This document shows, piece by piece, positions 53,233 to 60,936 of a DNA stretch of 64,000 bases. Origin of the DNA: Streptomyces cyaneochromogenes (GTDB lineage: Bacteria > Actinomycetota > Actinomycetes > Streptomycetales > Streptomycetaceae); NCBI RefSeq assembly GCF_003963535.1, contig NZ_CP034539.1, forward strand, positions 5,456,001 through 5,520,000, in the 5' to 3' direction. The notes under the pieces are model-generated. The model ran no database searches. It worked only from the letters and a program-made list of their open reading frames with translations, and was not told where the DNA came from. Position numbers and translations under genes: made by a program. How positions within the stretch are numbered: the stretch's first letter is position 1; each line of letters starts with the position of its first letter.

Positions 53233-54534
53233 CTACGGAGCCAGGAACACCGAGCTGGAGAACGTGACCGACGGCCGCGCCGCCACCAGGCCCTTCTCGA
53301 CCCCCGGATACACGGCCACCGTGTCCTTCGTCTCGCCGACGTACGCCCGCACCACGAGCTCCGCCCGCCCGTCCCCGTCGAAGTCGCCGACGGCGATGAC
53401 GCGTGCGGTGCCCCGGCCCGGTGGCTCGACGGTCACCATGCCCGACTCTCCGACTCCTGCCGTACGGCCTCGGAAGACCCGCAGCCGTGAGCCGCTGGAG
53501 ACGAGTTCGCCGATGCCGTCGCCGTCGAAGTCGGCGGTGTCGAGCATGGAGCCGGGGACGTCGAGGGTGCCCCGGGCGGCGGTGGCCGGGAGGTCGTAGC
53601 GCAGGGACGTTTCGTCGAGTGTGCCGATCGCCGCGTCCAGGGTGGCCTTGCCCTTGCCGAAGGCGCCGAGGGCGACGTCGATGCCGGAGGGGAGGGTGAC
53701 TCCGGTGCGGGTGGGGCCGGTGGGGCCGCCCAGGACGAGGGCCGAGGGGCCGGCGCCTTCGTTCGTACGGATCACCAGGTCGTCGTATCCGTCGTCATTG
53801 ACGTCGGCGGACGGGCCGGTGGGGACGTTGCCGGGGGCCGGGACAGGGGCGCCCGCGGTGCGTGGGGTGCCCTTGCGGCTGAACGGGCCCCGCAGGAAGC
53901 TCAGCTGCCCGCCCGACGCGTGGACGACGAGGTCCTGTGCGCCGTCGCCGTCGAAGTCGCCGCACACCGGCCGGTCGGGCCAGTCGTTGCCGACGCGGGC
54001 GGAGGCCGGGATGGCGAGTTTGACGGCCTTGCCGGCCAGGCCCTTCGGGGAGCCGAAGAGGAGCTGGAGGGGGACCGGGGGCCGGCCCTGGCCGTCGTAG
54101 GGCGGGTCGGTGGAGACGACCAGGTCCGTGAAGCCGTCGCCGTCCAGGTCGCAGGTCTCCTCCGCGTCGAAGACGGCCGGGAGCTGTCCCTTCGTCGGCG
54201 CCGCCTGCCGCCGCGGGCTGAGCAACTGCCGCGCGCCGGGTGTCAGTCCGCGGTCGCTGCCGTAGACGATGCCGATGCCCGCGTCATCGGCGTGGGCCTG
54301 GGCCTTGACCAGGTCGTTCAGGACGAGGTCGCGATGGCCGTCGCCGTTGAAGTCGTCGGGGACCTTGCTGCCCTTGCCGGCGGGGACGGGGAGTCGCGCG
54401 GGGGCGTCGGCCATCTCGACCGGGGTGGGCCGCGCCGACGCGGCGTCGTCGTGCCGGTTGGGGCCGCAGGCCGCCGCCAGCAGGAGGGTGACGCTCATGG
54501 CCGCCGTACACATCCCGGCTCTTCGCATGCGCAC
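53233..54534 (-). CDS. FG-GAP repeat lipoprotein
   Basis: GTG 54534 (or ATG 54528) gives about 433 residues. The lipobox LLLAAACG with C23 marks a membrane-anchored lipoprotein, unlike its four secreted neighbours. FG-GAP units include DDFNGDGHRDLVLND, DLDGDGFTDLVVSTD, DFDGDGAQDLVVHA and DFDGDGRAELVVRA. It is the fifth and most diverged member. Confidence 0.88.
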   Translation of the reverse strand: MRMRRAGMCTAAMSVTLLLAAACGPNRHDDAASARPTPVEMADAPARLPVPAGKGSKVPDDFNGDGHRDLVLNDLVKAQAHADDAGIGIVYGSDRGLTPGARQLLSPRRQAAPTKGQLPAVFDAEETCDLDGDGFTDLVVSTDPPYDGQGRPPVPLQLLFGSPKGLAGKAVKLAIPASARVGNDWPDRPVCGDFDGDGAQDLVVHASGGQLSFLRGPFSRKGTPRTAGAPVPAPGNVPTGPSADVNDDGYDDLVIRTNEGAGPSALVLGGPTGPTRTGVTLPSGIDVALGAFGKGKATLDAAIGTLDETSLRYDLPATAARGTLDVPGSMLDTADFDGDGIGELVSSGSRLRVFRGRTAGVGESGMVTVEPPGRGTARVIAVGDFDGDGRAELVVRAYVGETKDTVAVYPGVEKGLVAARPSVTFSSSVFLAP

Positions 54535-54681
54535 CGATCACCTCGTCAGCACCTGGGGCAACAACTGGGTAATGATGCACGCGTTCGAGGAGAGGCGACA
54601 GACCTGTGCGGGGATACGGGAAGCCGCGGGGGCCGCGGGGCTAGGTTATGGGGTGACATCCGGCCAACTCGGGGAGTTCCC

Positions 54682-55476
54682 ATGCCAATTGAACGCCCGC
54701 TGATCAACAGCGGTGTGCCGCATTCCGCCCGGATCTGGAACTACTGGCTCGGCGGCAAGGACTGCTACGAGATAGACCGGCAGGTCGGCGACCAGATCGC
54801 GGGCGGCAACCCCGCGATCCTCGACATAGCCGTGGCCCAGCGGGCGTTCCTCGTCCGGACGGTGGAGTACCTCGTCCGCGAGGCCGGCATACGCCAGTTC
54901 CTGGACGTCGGCACCGGGCTGCCCACCGCGAACAACACCCACGAGGTCGCCCAGCGGCTCGTCCCCGAGACCCGGATCGTCTACGTCGACCACGACCCGG
55001 TCGTCCTGGCCCACGCCGAGGCGCTGCTCACCAGCACGCCCGAGGGCGCCACCGACTACATCGACGCCGACCTGCGCGAGCCCGAGACCATCCTCGAACA
55101 GGCCGCCAAGACCCTGGACTTCAGCCGGCCGATCGCGCTGATCCTGCTGGGGATCACCGCCCACATCACCGACGACAGCGTCTACGGCATCGTCGGCCGC
55201 CTGGTGGACGCCCTGCCCTCCGGCAGCCACCTCGTGCTCTGCGACGACACCGAGGTGCTCAACCCGCAGCAGATGCGGGAGATGATCGAGCAGTGGAACG
55301 AGGCGAGCGACAACCCCCGGGTCAACCGCAGCCCGCAGGAGCTCGCCCGGTTCTTCGAGGGCCTGGAACTGCTGGAGCCGGGTGTCGTGTCCGTGTCCCG
55401 GTGGCGCCCGAGCGAGCCGGGTGACCAGGCGCCGGCCGAGGTCGACGACTTCGGCGGGGTGGCGCGCAAGCCGTAG
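54682..55476 (+). CDS. SAM-dependent methyltransferase (Methyltransf_19/DUF574)
   Basis: ATG 54682 with GGGGAG upstream gives 264 residues. The family start NSGVPHSARIWNYWLGGKDC is clear; the SAM motif is FLDVGTGLPTANNTHEVAQ near 74-92, with VYVDHDPVVLAHAEALL near 101-117. The family is large in Streptomyces with unknown substrates. Stand-alone gene. Confidence 0.92.
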   Translation: MPIERPLINSGVPHSARIWNYWLGGKDCYEIDRQVGDQIAGGNPAILDIAVAQRAFLVRTVEYLVREAGIRQFLDVGTGLPTANNTHEVAQRLVPETRIVYVDHDPVVLAHAEALLTSTPEGATDYIDADLREPETILEQAAKTLDFSRPIALILLGITAHITDDSVYGIVGRLVDALPSGSHLVLCDDTEVLNPQQMREMIEQWNEASDNPRVNRSPQELARFFEGLELLEPGVVSVSRWRPSEPGDQAPAEVDDFGGVARKP

Positions 55477-55490
55477 CGCCGCCGGAATCC

Positions 55491-55985
55491 TCAGCGGTCC
55501 TCGTGGTTTCGGTGGTCCTGGTGGCCCTCGGCGGCTCGGCCGCGAGGGCCACGCACCATGAACACGTCCACCGGATCCTCGGTCTCGACGGTGAACCCGT
55601 GCCGCTCGTACAGCCGTCGGGCCGGGCTGCCCCGCAGCACGTTCAGGCGTACGACGATGCCGTCGCCGTCGCGGTCGCACCGTTGCAGCAGCTCACGCAG
55701 CACACCCGAACCGATGCCGCCGCCCTGCAGGGACGGGGCCAGGTAGAAGTGCTCCAGCCAGTGGGCGTCCTCGTCCGGCCGCAGCGCCACACACCCGGCG
55801 AACGTGCCGCCCACCTCGACCACCCAGGTGTGATCCGGCTCGAACCCGTCCCGCAGCCGCTGCCGCACCCGCACCTCGTCATACCGTCCGAGCCGCTCCA
55901 GGTCCGCCCGCAGCACGACCGCCCGCAACTCGGCCACCGCCTCGACGTCCGACGCCGAGGCGGGCCGTATCTCCCAGTCCGCCAT
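55491..55985 (-). CDS. GNAT acetyltransferase
   Basis: ATG 55985 gives 164 residues (GTG 55994 adds three). WEIRPASASDVEAVAELRAV, FYLAPSLQGGGIGSGVLREL and NVLRGSPARRLYERHGFTVE show a complete GNAT fold. It converges with the methyltransferase. Substrate unknown. Confidence 0.9.
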   Translation of the reverse strand: MADWEIRPASASDVEAVAELRAVVLRADLERLGRYDEVRVRQRLRDGFEPDHTWVVEVGGTFAGCVALRPDEDAHWLEHFYLAPSLQGGGIGSGVLRELLQRCDRDGDGIVVRLNVLRGSPARRLYERHGFTVETEDPVDVFMVRGPRGRAAEGHQDHRNHEDR

Positions 55986-56032
55986 GATCGGCACGCTAGC
56001 CGGGCTGGGGTCCGTCGGGTTTCACTGGGCGC

Positions 56033-56581
56033 ATGGAGTTCTTCTGCCACCACCGTGATCGGCCCGGCTCGCTCCCGTTGCGCGAGGAGTTGCTGGAAGC
56101 GCACTGGTCCTACATGGACGGGTACGAGAAGGAGCTGATCGCCCGCGGCCCGACCTTCGCCGCCGATGGCGAGACGCCCACCGACAGCGTGCACATCGTC
56201 GACCTGCCGGACCCGGCAGCCGCCCGCGCGTTCGCCTTCGACGAGCCCAACTACCAGGCGGGCGCGTACCGGGACGTGCTGCTGCGCCGGTGGCGCAACC
56301 TGCTCGGGCGCACCATGTGGGACTTCCCCGGCGGCCGCACCGACGGCAACCGCTACCTCGTCCTCGGCCTCGGCACGGGCGAGGCCACCGACCTCGCCGT
56401 ACCGCCCGACCGCGACGAACTCATCGCGTACGGGCCGCTGCTGTCCGACGACGGCGCCACGTGGGTGGGCACGGCGGCGCTGCTCAGGGCCCCGGACCCG
56501 GACACGGCACGCGCCGTGCTGACGGTGGACCGGTATGCCGACGTCGAGGTGCATGACTGGGAGTTCGGCGGGCGGCGCTAG
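56033..56581 (+). CDS. YciI-family protein
   Basis: The protein has 182 residues. The first about 95 (EFFCHHRDRPGSLPLREELL, HWSYMDGYEKELIARGPTFA, FDEPNYQAGAYRDVLLRRW) form a ferredoxin-like YciI unit with the typical His-Asp pair (HWSYMD). The second half reads like a degenerate repeat (YGPLLSDDGATWVGTAALLR). Function is not known. Confidence 0.85.
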   Translation: MEFFCHHRDRPGSLPLREELLEAHWSYMDGYEKELIARGPTFAADGETPTDSVHIVDLPDPAAARAFAFDEPNYQAGAYRDVLLRRWRNLLGRTMWDFPGGRTDGNRYLVLGLGTGEATDLAVPPDRDELIAYGPLLSDDGATWVGTAALLRAPDPDTARAVLTVDRYADVEVHDWEFGGRR

Positions 56582-56674
56582 GTGCCTGGCCGGCAAGGGC
56601 TTGATCGATGCCCCCTTCCTGCCGGATGCGACAGCTGATACGTACGTACATGTGACTGACGAGGAAGGCGCCGC

Positions 56675-57868
56675 ATGACCGCGACGCCGGCGCAACAGGC
56701 CGCCCCCGCCGCCCAGATGTGGCCCCTCTACGCCGCCGGCTTCACCACCGCCTTCGGGGCCCACGGCATCGCCGCAAACCTCGGCGGGCACTCCGAGGAC
56801 GCCGTCACCTCCCTGCTCGTCCTGGGCGGCCTGCTCGCCCTGTACGACGGTGCCGAGGTGCTGCTCAAGCCGCTGTTCGGGGCGCTGGCCGACCGGATCG
56901 GCGCCCGGCCGGTGCTGCTCGGCGGGCTCGTCGCGTTCGCGGCCGCGTCCGCCGCCTATGCCGTCGCGGACAGCCCCGGCTGGCTGTGGACGGCCCGTCT
57001 GGGGCAGGGCGCCGCGGCCTCCGCGTTCTCGCCGTCCGCGTCGGCGCTGGTCGCCCGGCTGAACCCGGCCGCGCGGCACGGGCGGGCGTTCGGCAGTTAC
57101 GGCTTCCACAAGTCCGTCGGCTACACCCTCGGCCCGCTGCTCGGCGGCGTCCTGGTGTGGGCCGGTGGCCTGCGGCTGCTGTTCACCGTGCTGGCGGTGC
57201 TCGGCGCGGCGGTCGCGCTCTGGGCCGCGCTCGCCGTCCCGCGCGTACCGCCGCTGCCCAAGCAACGGCAGACGGTGGTGGACCTCGCCCGGCGCCTGGC
57301 CGACCCCGCCTTCCTGCGGCCCACGGCAGCGCTGGCCGGGGCGACCGCCGCCCTCTCCGTCGGCGTCGGCTTCCTGCCGGTCTCCGGCTCCGCCGCCGGG
57401 CTCGGCACGGTGGCGACCGGCGCCGCGGTCTCGGTGCTGGCGGCCTGCGCGGCCGTCGTCCAGCCGAAGGCCGGGCGAGCCCTGGACGAGGGCCGTCTCA
57501 CCGCCCGCGCCGGCCTCACCGCCGGGCTGCTGATCACCTCGGCGGGCCTGGCCTGCGCGATGCTGCCCGGCCTGACCGGCGTCCTGGCCGCCGCGGCCCT
57601 GATCGGCATCGGCACCGGCCTGATCACCCCGCTCGGCTTCGCCGCGCTGGCCGCCGCCACGCCCGCCGAACGGCTCGGCCAGACCATGGGCTCCGCCGAG
57701 CTCGGCCGCGAACTCGGCGACGCGGGCGGCCCGCTGCTGGTGGCCGCGGTCGCCTCCGTCGCCACCCTCACCTACGGCTTCGCCGCCCTGGCCCTCCTCC
57801 TTGCCGCCGGCCCCGTCCTCGCTCTCGCTCTCGCGGCAGGGCGACGACCCACACCCGACAAGATTTAG
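56675..57868 (+). CDS. MFS transporter
   Basis: The protein has 397 residues with about 12 hydrophobic segments. Motif A (GALADRIGARPVLLGG) is near residues 70-85, and SYGFHKSVGYTLGPLLGGVL near 140-160 matches motif C-like drug exporters. GAGGAAGG precedes the ATG. A palindromic ATACGTACGTA at 56639-56649 sits at the promoter. Likely an efflux pump, substrate unknown. Confidence 0.9.
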   Translation: MTATPAQQAAPAAQMWPLYAAGFTTAFGAHGIAANLGGHSEDAVTSLLVLGGLLALYDGAEVLLKPLFGALADRIGARPVLLGGLVAFAAASAAYAVADSPGWLWTARLGQGAAASAFSPSASALVARLNPAARHGRAFGSYGFHKSVGYTLGPLLGGVLVWAGGLRLLFTVLAVLGAAVALWAALAVPRVPPLPKQRQTVVDLARRLADPAFLRPTAALAGATAALSVGVGFLPVSGSAAGLGTVATGAAVSVLAACAAVVQPKAGRALDEGRLTARAGLTAGLLITSAGLACAMLPGLTGVLAAAALIGIGTGLITPLGFAALAAATPAERLGQTMGSAELGRELGDAGGPLLVAAVASVATLTYGFAALALLLAAGPVLALALAAGRRPTPDKI

Positions 57869-58036
57869 TAATACATTTTCCTGATCCAGGAGATCTCGAA
57901 GATCCAGCAGAGCGTGGCGATCTTCAACACCTCAGAATTTCATCGGACGGACATTGTCATTGGGTATTCCAGATAATCACCGTTGACGGATATTCCCCCG
58001 AATGCCAGATGTCCTGCGCTGTCCGGCACTCGTTAG

Positions 58037-58222
58037 GTGGACGTGACTTGGCAGGAAAGAGACGCAGGTGAGGGTGGCCCGTTCCGCTCGCGACAAGCAG
58101 CTGATCGGACCACTGCGGAGAGCATCACGCATTGCTCGGATCTGCTCGAGGACTTCCTGAGAACCATCAGTCGTATGGAGAGTGAATATCTCCGGGCGTC
58201 GATGGAAGGGGAAAGGTTCTAG
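58037..58222 (+). CDS. Small hypothetical protein before DUF2637
   Basis: GTG 58037 gives 61 residues, acidic and helical (SITHCSDLLEDFLRTISRME... EYLRASMEGERF). The stop is 2 bp before the next start, which supports a real gene in operon with the DUF2637 protein. No family recognised. The 170 bp before it are AT-richer than the surroundings. Confidence 0.55.
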   Translation: MDVTWQERDAGEGGPFRSRQAADRTTAESITHCSDLLEDFLRTISRMESEYLRASMEGERF

Positions 58223-58224
58223 AA

Positions 58225-58980
58225 ATGAGGACCGACTATGACGCGGTAGACGACCACCCTCATTACATGCAGCAGGTCGACACGCAGCATCTCTGGCAGG
58301 TCCCCGATCCGACGATCTCGGCGGAGGCGTGGGATCCGGATGCGGAACTGGCCCAGATGCTGAACACGACGCACGGCGTGGGCCTGGATCCCGCTCCTCC
58401 CCTGCTGGACAGCGGCACACGTCTGCTCGACAGAGACGCTCGCCTGCTGGACCGGGACACCCGCCCACCGGAGCGGGACACCCGCCCGCGCCGCCCGGTC
58501 AATCGACGGCGGCCTCAGGCGGGCGCACACATTCTCGGCGGGAACCCGCGGATCATCACCGTCGCGGTTCTGGTCGCGGCCATCACGGTGTGTGCGGTGA
58601 CGATGCTGACCTGGTCCATCTCGTACTCGTACGATCAGCTGCGCAGTATCGCGCTGCTCGTCGTGTCGCCGAAGCTGGGCGAATGGTGGCCGTTGACGGT
58701 GTACGGGCCCTGGCTGTTAGCGGGACTGTCCATCCTGCGGGCCTCCGTGCAGCGCAGAACCGCCCGGCGGTCCTGGGCGGTCATGCTGGTCTCCTCCGGC
58801 GTGGCGGTGGCCCTCTGCATCGGCCAGTCACCGCATTCCCTGCTCGCGATGGTCGTCGTCGGGATTCCGCCGATCACGGCCCTGGTCTGCTTCCGCGAGC
58901 TCGTCGGCCAGTTCTCGTCGCGGCCCGGCCCCAAGCACGCCGCCGACCCGGTGAGCGGGTCGAAGCAGACGAAGTCCTGA
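58225..58980 (+). CDS. DUF2637 membrane protein
   Basis: The protein has 251 residues. A variable N-terminus contains the short repeat LLDSGTR-LLDRDAR-LLDRDTR-PPERDTR (residues about 60-88). Then come four hydrophobic segments (ITVAVLVAAITVCAVTMLTW, WPLTVYGPWLLAGLSILRA, AVMLVSSGVAVALCIGQ, LLAMVVVGIPPITALVCFRE), as in DUF2637, where members are linked to spore or plasmid functions. The role here is unknown. Confidence 0.85.
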   Translation: MRTDYDAVDDHPHYMQQVDTQHLWQVPDPTISAEAWDPDAELAQMLNTTHGVGLDPAPPLLDSGTRLLDRDARLLDRDTRPPERDTRPRRPVNRRRPQAGAHILGGNPRIITVAVLVAAITVCAVTMLTWSISYSYDQLRSIALLVVSPKLGEWWPLTVYGPWLLAGLSILRASVQRRTARRSWAVMLVSSGVAVALCIGQSPHSLLAMVVVGIPPITALVCFRELVGQFSSRPGPKHAADPVSGSKQTKS

Positions 58981-58989
58981 CCGGCCGGG

Positions 58990-59283
58990 TCAGGACCGGT
59001 ACGGCTGCTGCGGCTGTCCGTGGGACCGCTGACCGCCGGACCCGCCGGCCGCGGCCTGCGCCTGCAACTGCTCGGCCTGCTCCGTGGTGACCTTCTGCTC
59101 GGCGCCGCAGAAGGTGCACTGCGTCGCGTACTTCGTGGAGACAGGGAACAGCGGGACGAAGAACAGCGTGAACTTCGTGACGCGCTTCCTGAGCGTGTGC
59201 GCGGCCGGATTGCCGCACTGGCCGCACACCAGCGTGAGTATCGCGAGCTGGTAGAGGTATCCCTTGGTACCGAAGATGATCAC
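58990..59283 (-). CDS. Zinc-ribbon membrane-associated protein
   Basis: GTG 59283 with AAGGA upstream gives 97 residues; the open frame above is non-coding. VIIFGTKGYLYQLAILTLVC is an N-terminal hydrophobic stretch; CGQC and CTFC (about 30 residues apart) form a zinc ribbon around FTLFFVPLFPVSTKYATQ. It is a conserved form in Streptomyces with unknown function. A Gln/Ser-rich tail follows. Confidence 0.85.
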   Translation of the reverse strand: MIIFGTKGYLYQLAILTLVCGQCGNPAAHTLRKRVTKFTLFFVPLFPVSTKYATQCTFCGAEQKVTTEQAEQLQAQAAAGGSGGQRSHGQPQQPYRS

Positions 59284-59406
59284 GCTGAAGGTCCTTCCGG
59301 GGAGCGGGCGGTGCGGTACGTAATCCGGTCCTGCGATCCGGTCCTGCGATCCAGTCTCCTTCATGCTGCCGCACATGCCGTCGGCCGCCGCTCGTGACGC
59401 CGCGCG

Positions 59407-60759
59407 TCACCGGTCGGCGGCTGCCTGCTCCTTCTCCTGCTTCCAGCGCCACAGCACATCGGCCCGGTGGTCGTGCTCGGACAGCTCACCGAGCGGCCCC
59501 ACCCGCTCGATCGCGTCCGCGGTGCGCGGGTCGTCGCGCTTGGCGAGACCGCAGGCGCCCTCCAGCCGAACGTCCTGGTGGCTGTCGTCGAGCAGCGCCG
59601 CCAGCGCGTCGGCGACGGCGGGCGTACGGTCCCCGGAGCCGGCCAGCAGCGCCGCGGCCGCACTGCGCACGCCGGCGTCCTTCTCCTCCAGCAGACGCAG
59701 CAGTGCCCGGGTCATGTCCGGGAGGAGGCTGTCGTCCCTCATGGCCGCCGGGCAGGCGGCGAGGCGGACCTCGGGGTCCGGATCGCCGATGAGGGCGCGC
59801 AGGGCGTCCCTGGCCGCTGAGGAGTAGGGGTGGTCCCAGGCCAGGGCGTACGGAACTTCGCGGCGTACGCGGGGGTCGGGATGGCCGGCGTACCGAAGAC
59901 CGATCGCCTCCTGGTCGGGGTGGTCGTAACCGGTGAAGACCTCGAGCAGCTTCGCGAGGATCCCGCTGTCCGTCTCCTCGGCCGCCCATGCCGCCAGCAG
60001 CGCGCTCTCCTTCTTCTCGTAGGAGCGGTCGCCGGTCCCGAGCAGGCCCCTCATCCGCAGGTAGTCCACCACGAACCGGCGATGCGCCGGGGAGGGGTGG
60101 TGGCGGTGGGCCACCACCGCCGACCAGGTCTCGTCGCTGCGCCGCTGGAGGAGGGTCCCGAGCACTGCCCACCAGTTGGCGTCGGCCTCGTCCGGATGCC
60201 CCATGGCACGGTCGATCACCTCGTCGACGGGGGTCAGGACGCGGAAGGCCCACTCGAGGGAGGTCAGGATGCCGGCGTGGCCGGCCCGTGCGACCAGGCC
60301 GCCGACGCAGAACTGGTCGATCTCGTCGTACTCGTCGTCCTGGACCCGGACCACGGTGGCGGGACCCGTCGCACCGGTCCGCCGGCGCAACTCCGCTTCC
60401 ACGCCCGTCCCGTACCAGTGCCCGGCCAGGCCGAGGAGCCGGTTCCGGGCGTCCTCGGGGAGCCGTAGCCGGGGCTCTTTGCCGAGCACCGCCGAGAAGA
60501 CGGCTGGGGATCCGCCGTCGATGGCACGCTCCAGTGGAGTCGTCCCGTCCGGCAGCACCCGGTCCGGATCCGCCCCACCCTCCACCAGTGCGCCGGCGAC
60601 GGGCCCGTCGTACGCCGCGACGGCCCCGCACAGCACGGGCAGTCCGCTCTCGTCCACGCTGTCCGCATCGACGCCCCGCTCCAGCAACTCCCGTACGGCG
60701 GCGGCGTCCCCGGCGCGAACGGCGGCCACGAGTCCGTCCGTCTCTTCCCCCCTGCTCAT
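59407..60759 (-). CDS. Ankyrin/HEAT repeat protein
   Basis: ATG 60759 gives 450 residues. Residues 5-100 are ankyrin-like (AVRAGDAAAVRELLERGVDA, LPDGTTPLERAIDGGSPAVF). Residues 270-430 hold HEAT-type repeats (PDPRVRREVPYALAWDHPYS, DPEVRLAACPAAMRDDSLLP, DSHQDVRLEGACGLAKRDDP). No catalytic motif. It is likely a protein-protein scaffold; partner unknown. Confidence 0.88.
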   Translation of the reverse strand: MSRGEETDGLVAAVRAGDAAAVRELLERGVDADSVDESGLPVLCGAVAAYDGPVAGALVEGGADPDRVLPDGTTPLERAIDGGSPAVFSAVLGKEPRLRLPEDARNRLLGLAGHWYGTGVEAELRRRTGATGPATVVRVQDDEYDEIDQFCVGGLVARAGHAGILTSLEWAFRVLTPVDEVIDRAMGHPDEADANWWAVLGTLLQRRSDETWSAVVAHRHHPSPAHRRFVVDYLRMRGLLGTGDRSYEKKESALLAAWAAEETDSGILAKLLEVFTGYDHPDQEAIGLRYAGHPDPRVRREVPYALAWDHPYSSAARDALRALIGDPDPEVRLAACPAAMRDDSLLPDMTRALLRLLEEKDAGVRSAAAALLAGSGDRTPAVADALAALLDDSHQDVRLEGACGLAKRDDPRTADAIERVGPLGELSEHDHRADVLWRWKQEKEQAAADR

Positions 60760-60936
60760 GCGCACCAAAGTACGCAGGATCTCCTCCCGGCTCGCCCGAT
60801 TTTCGAGGCGCGCGAAGCCGGGCCCGGCGTCCTCGCCGGTGGTGGCCGGTGCCGGTCGGAAGGTGTGCGGACCCCGAGGAACGCCGACGCCCCCTGTCCC
60901 ACGACGAGGACAAGGGGCGTCGGACTGCCGTAGGAG

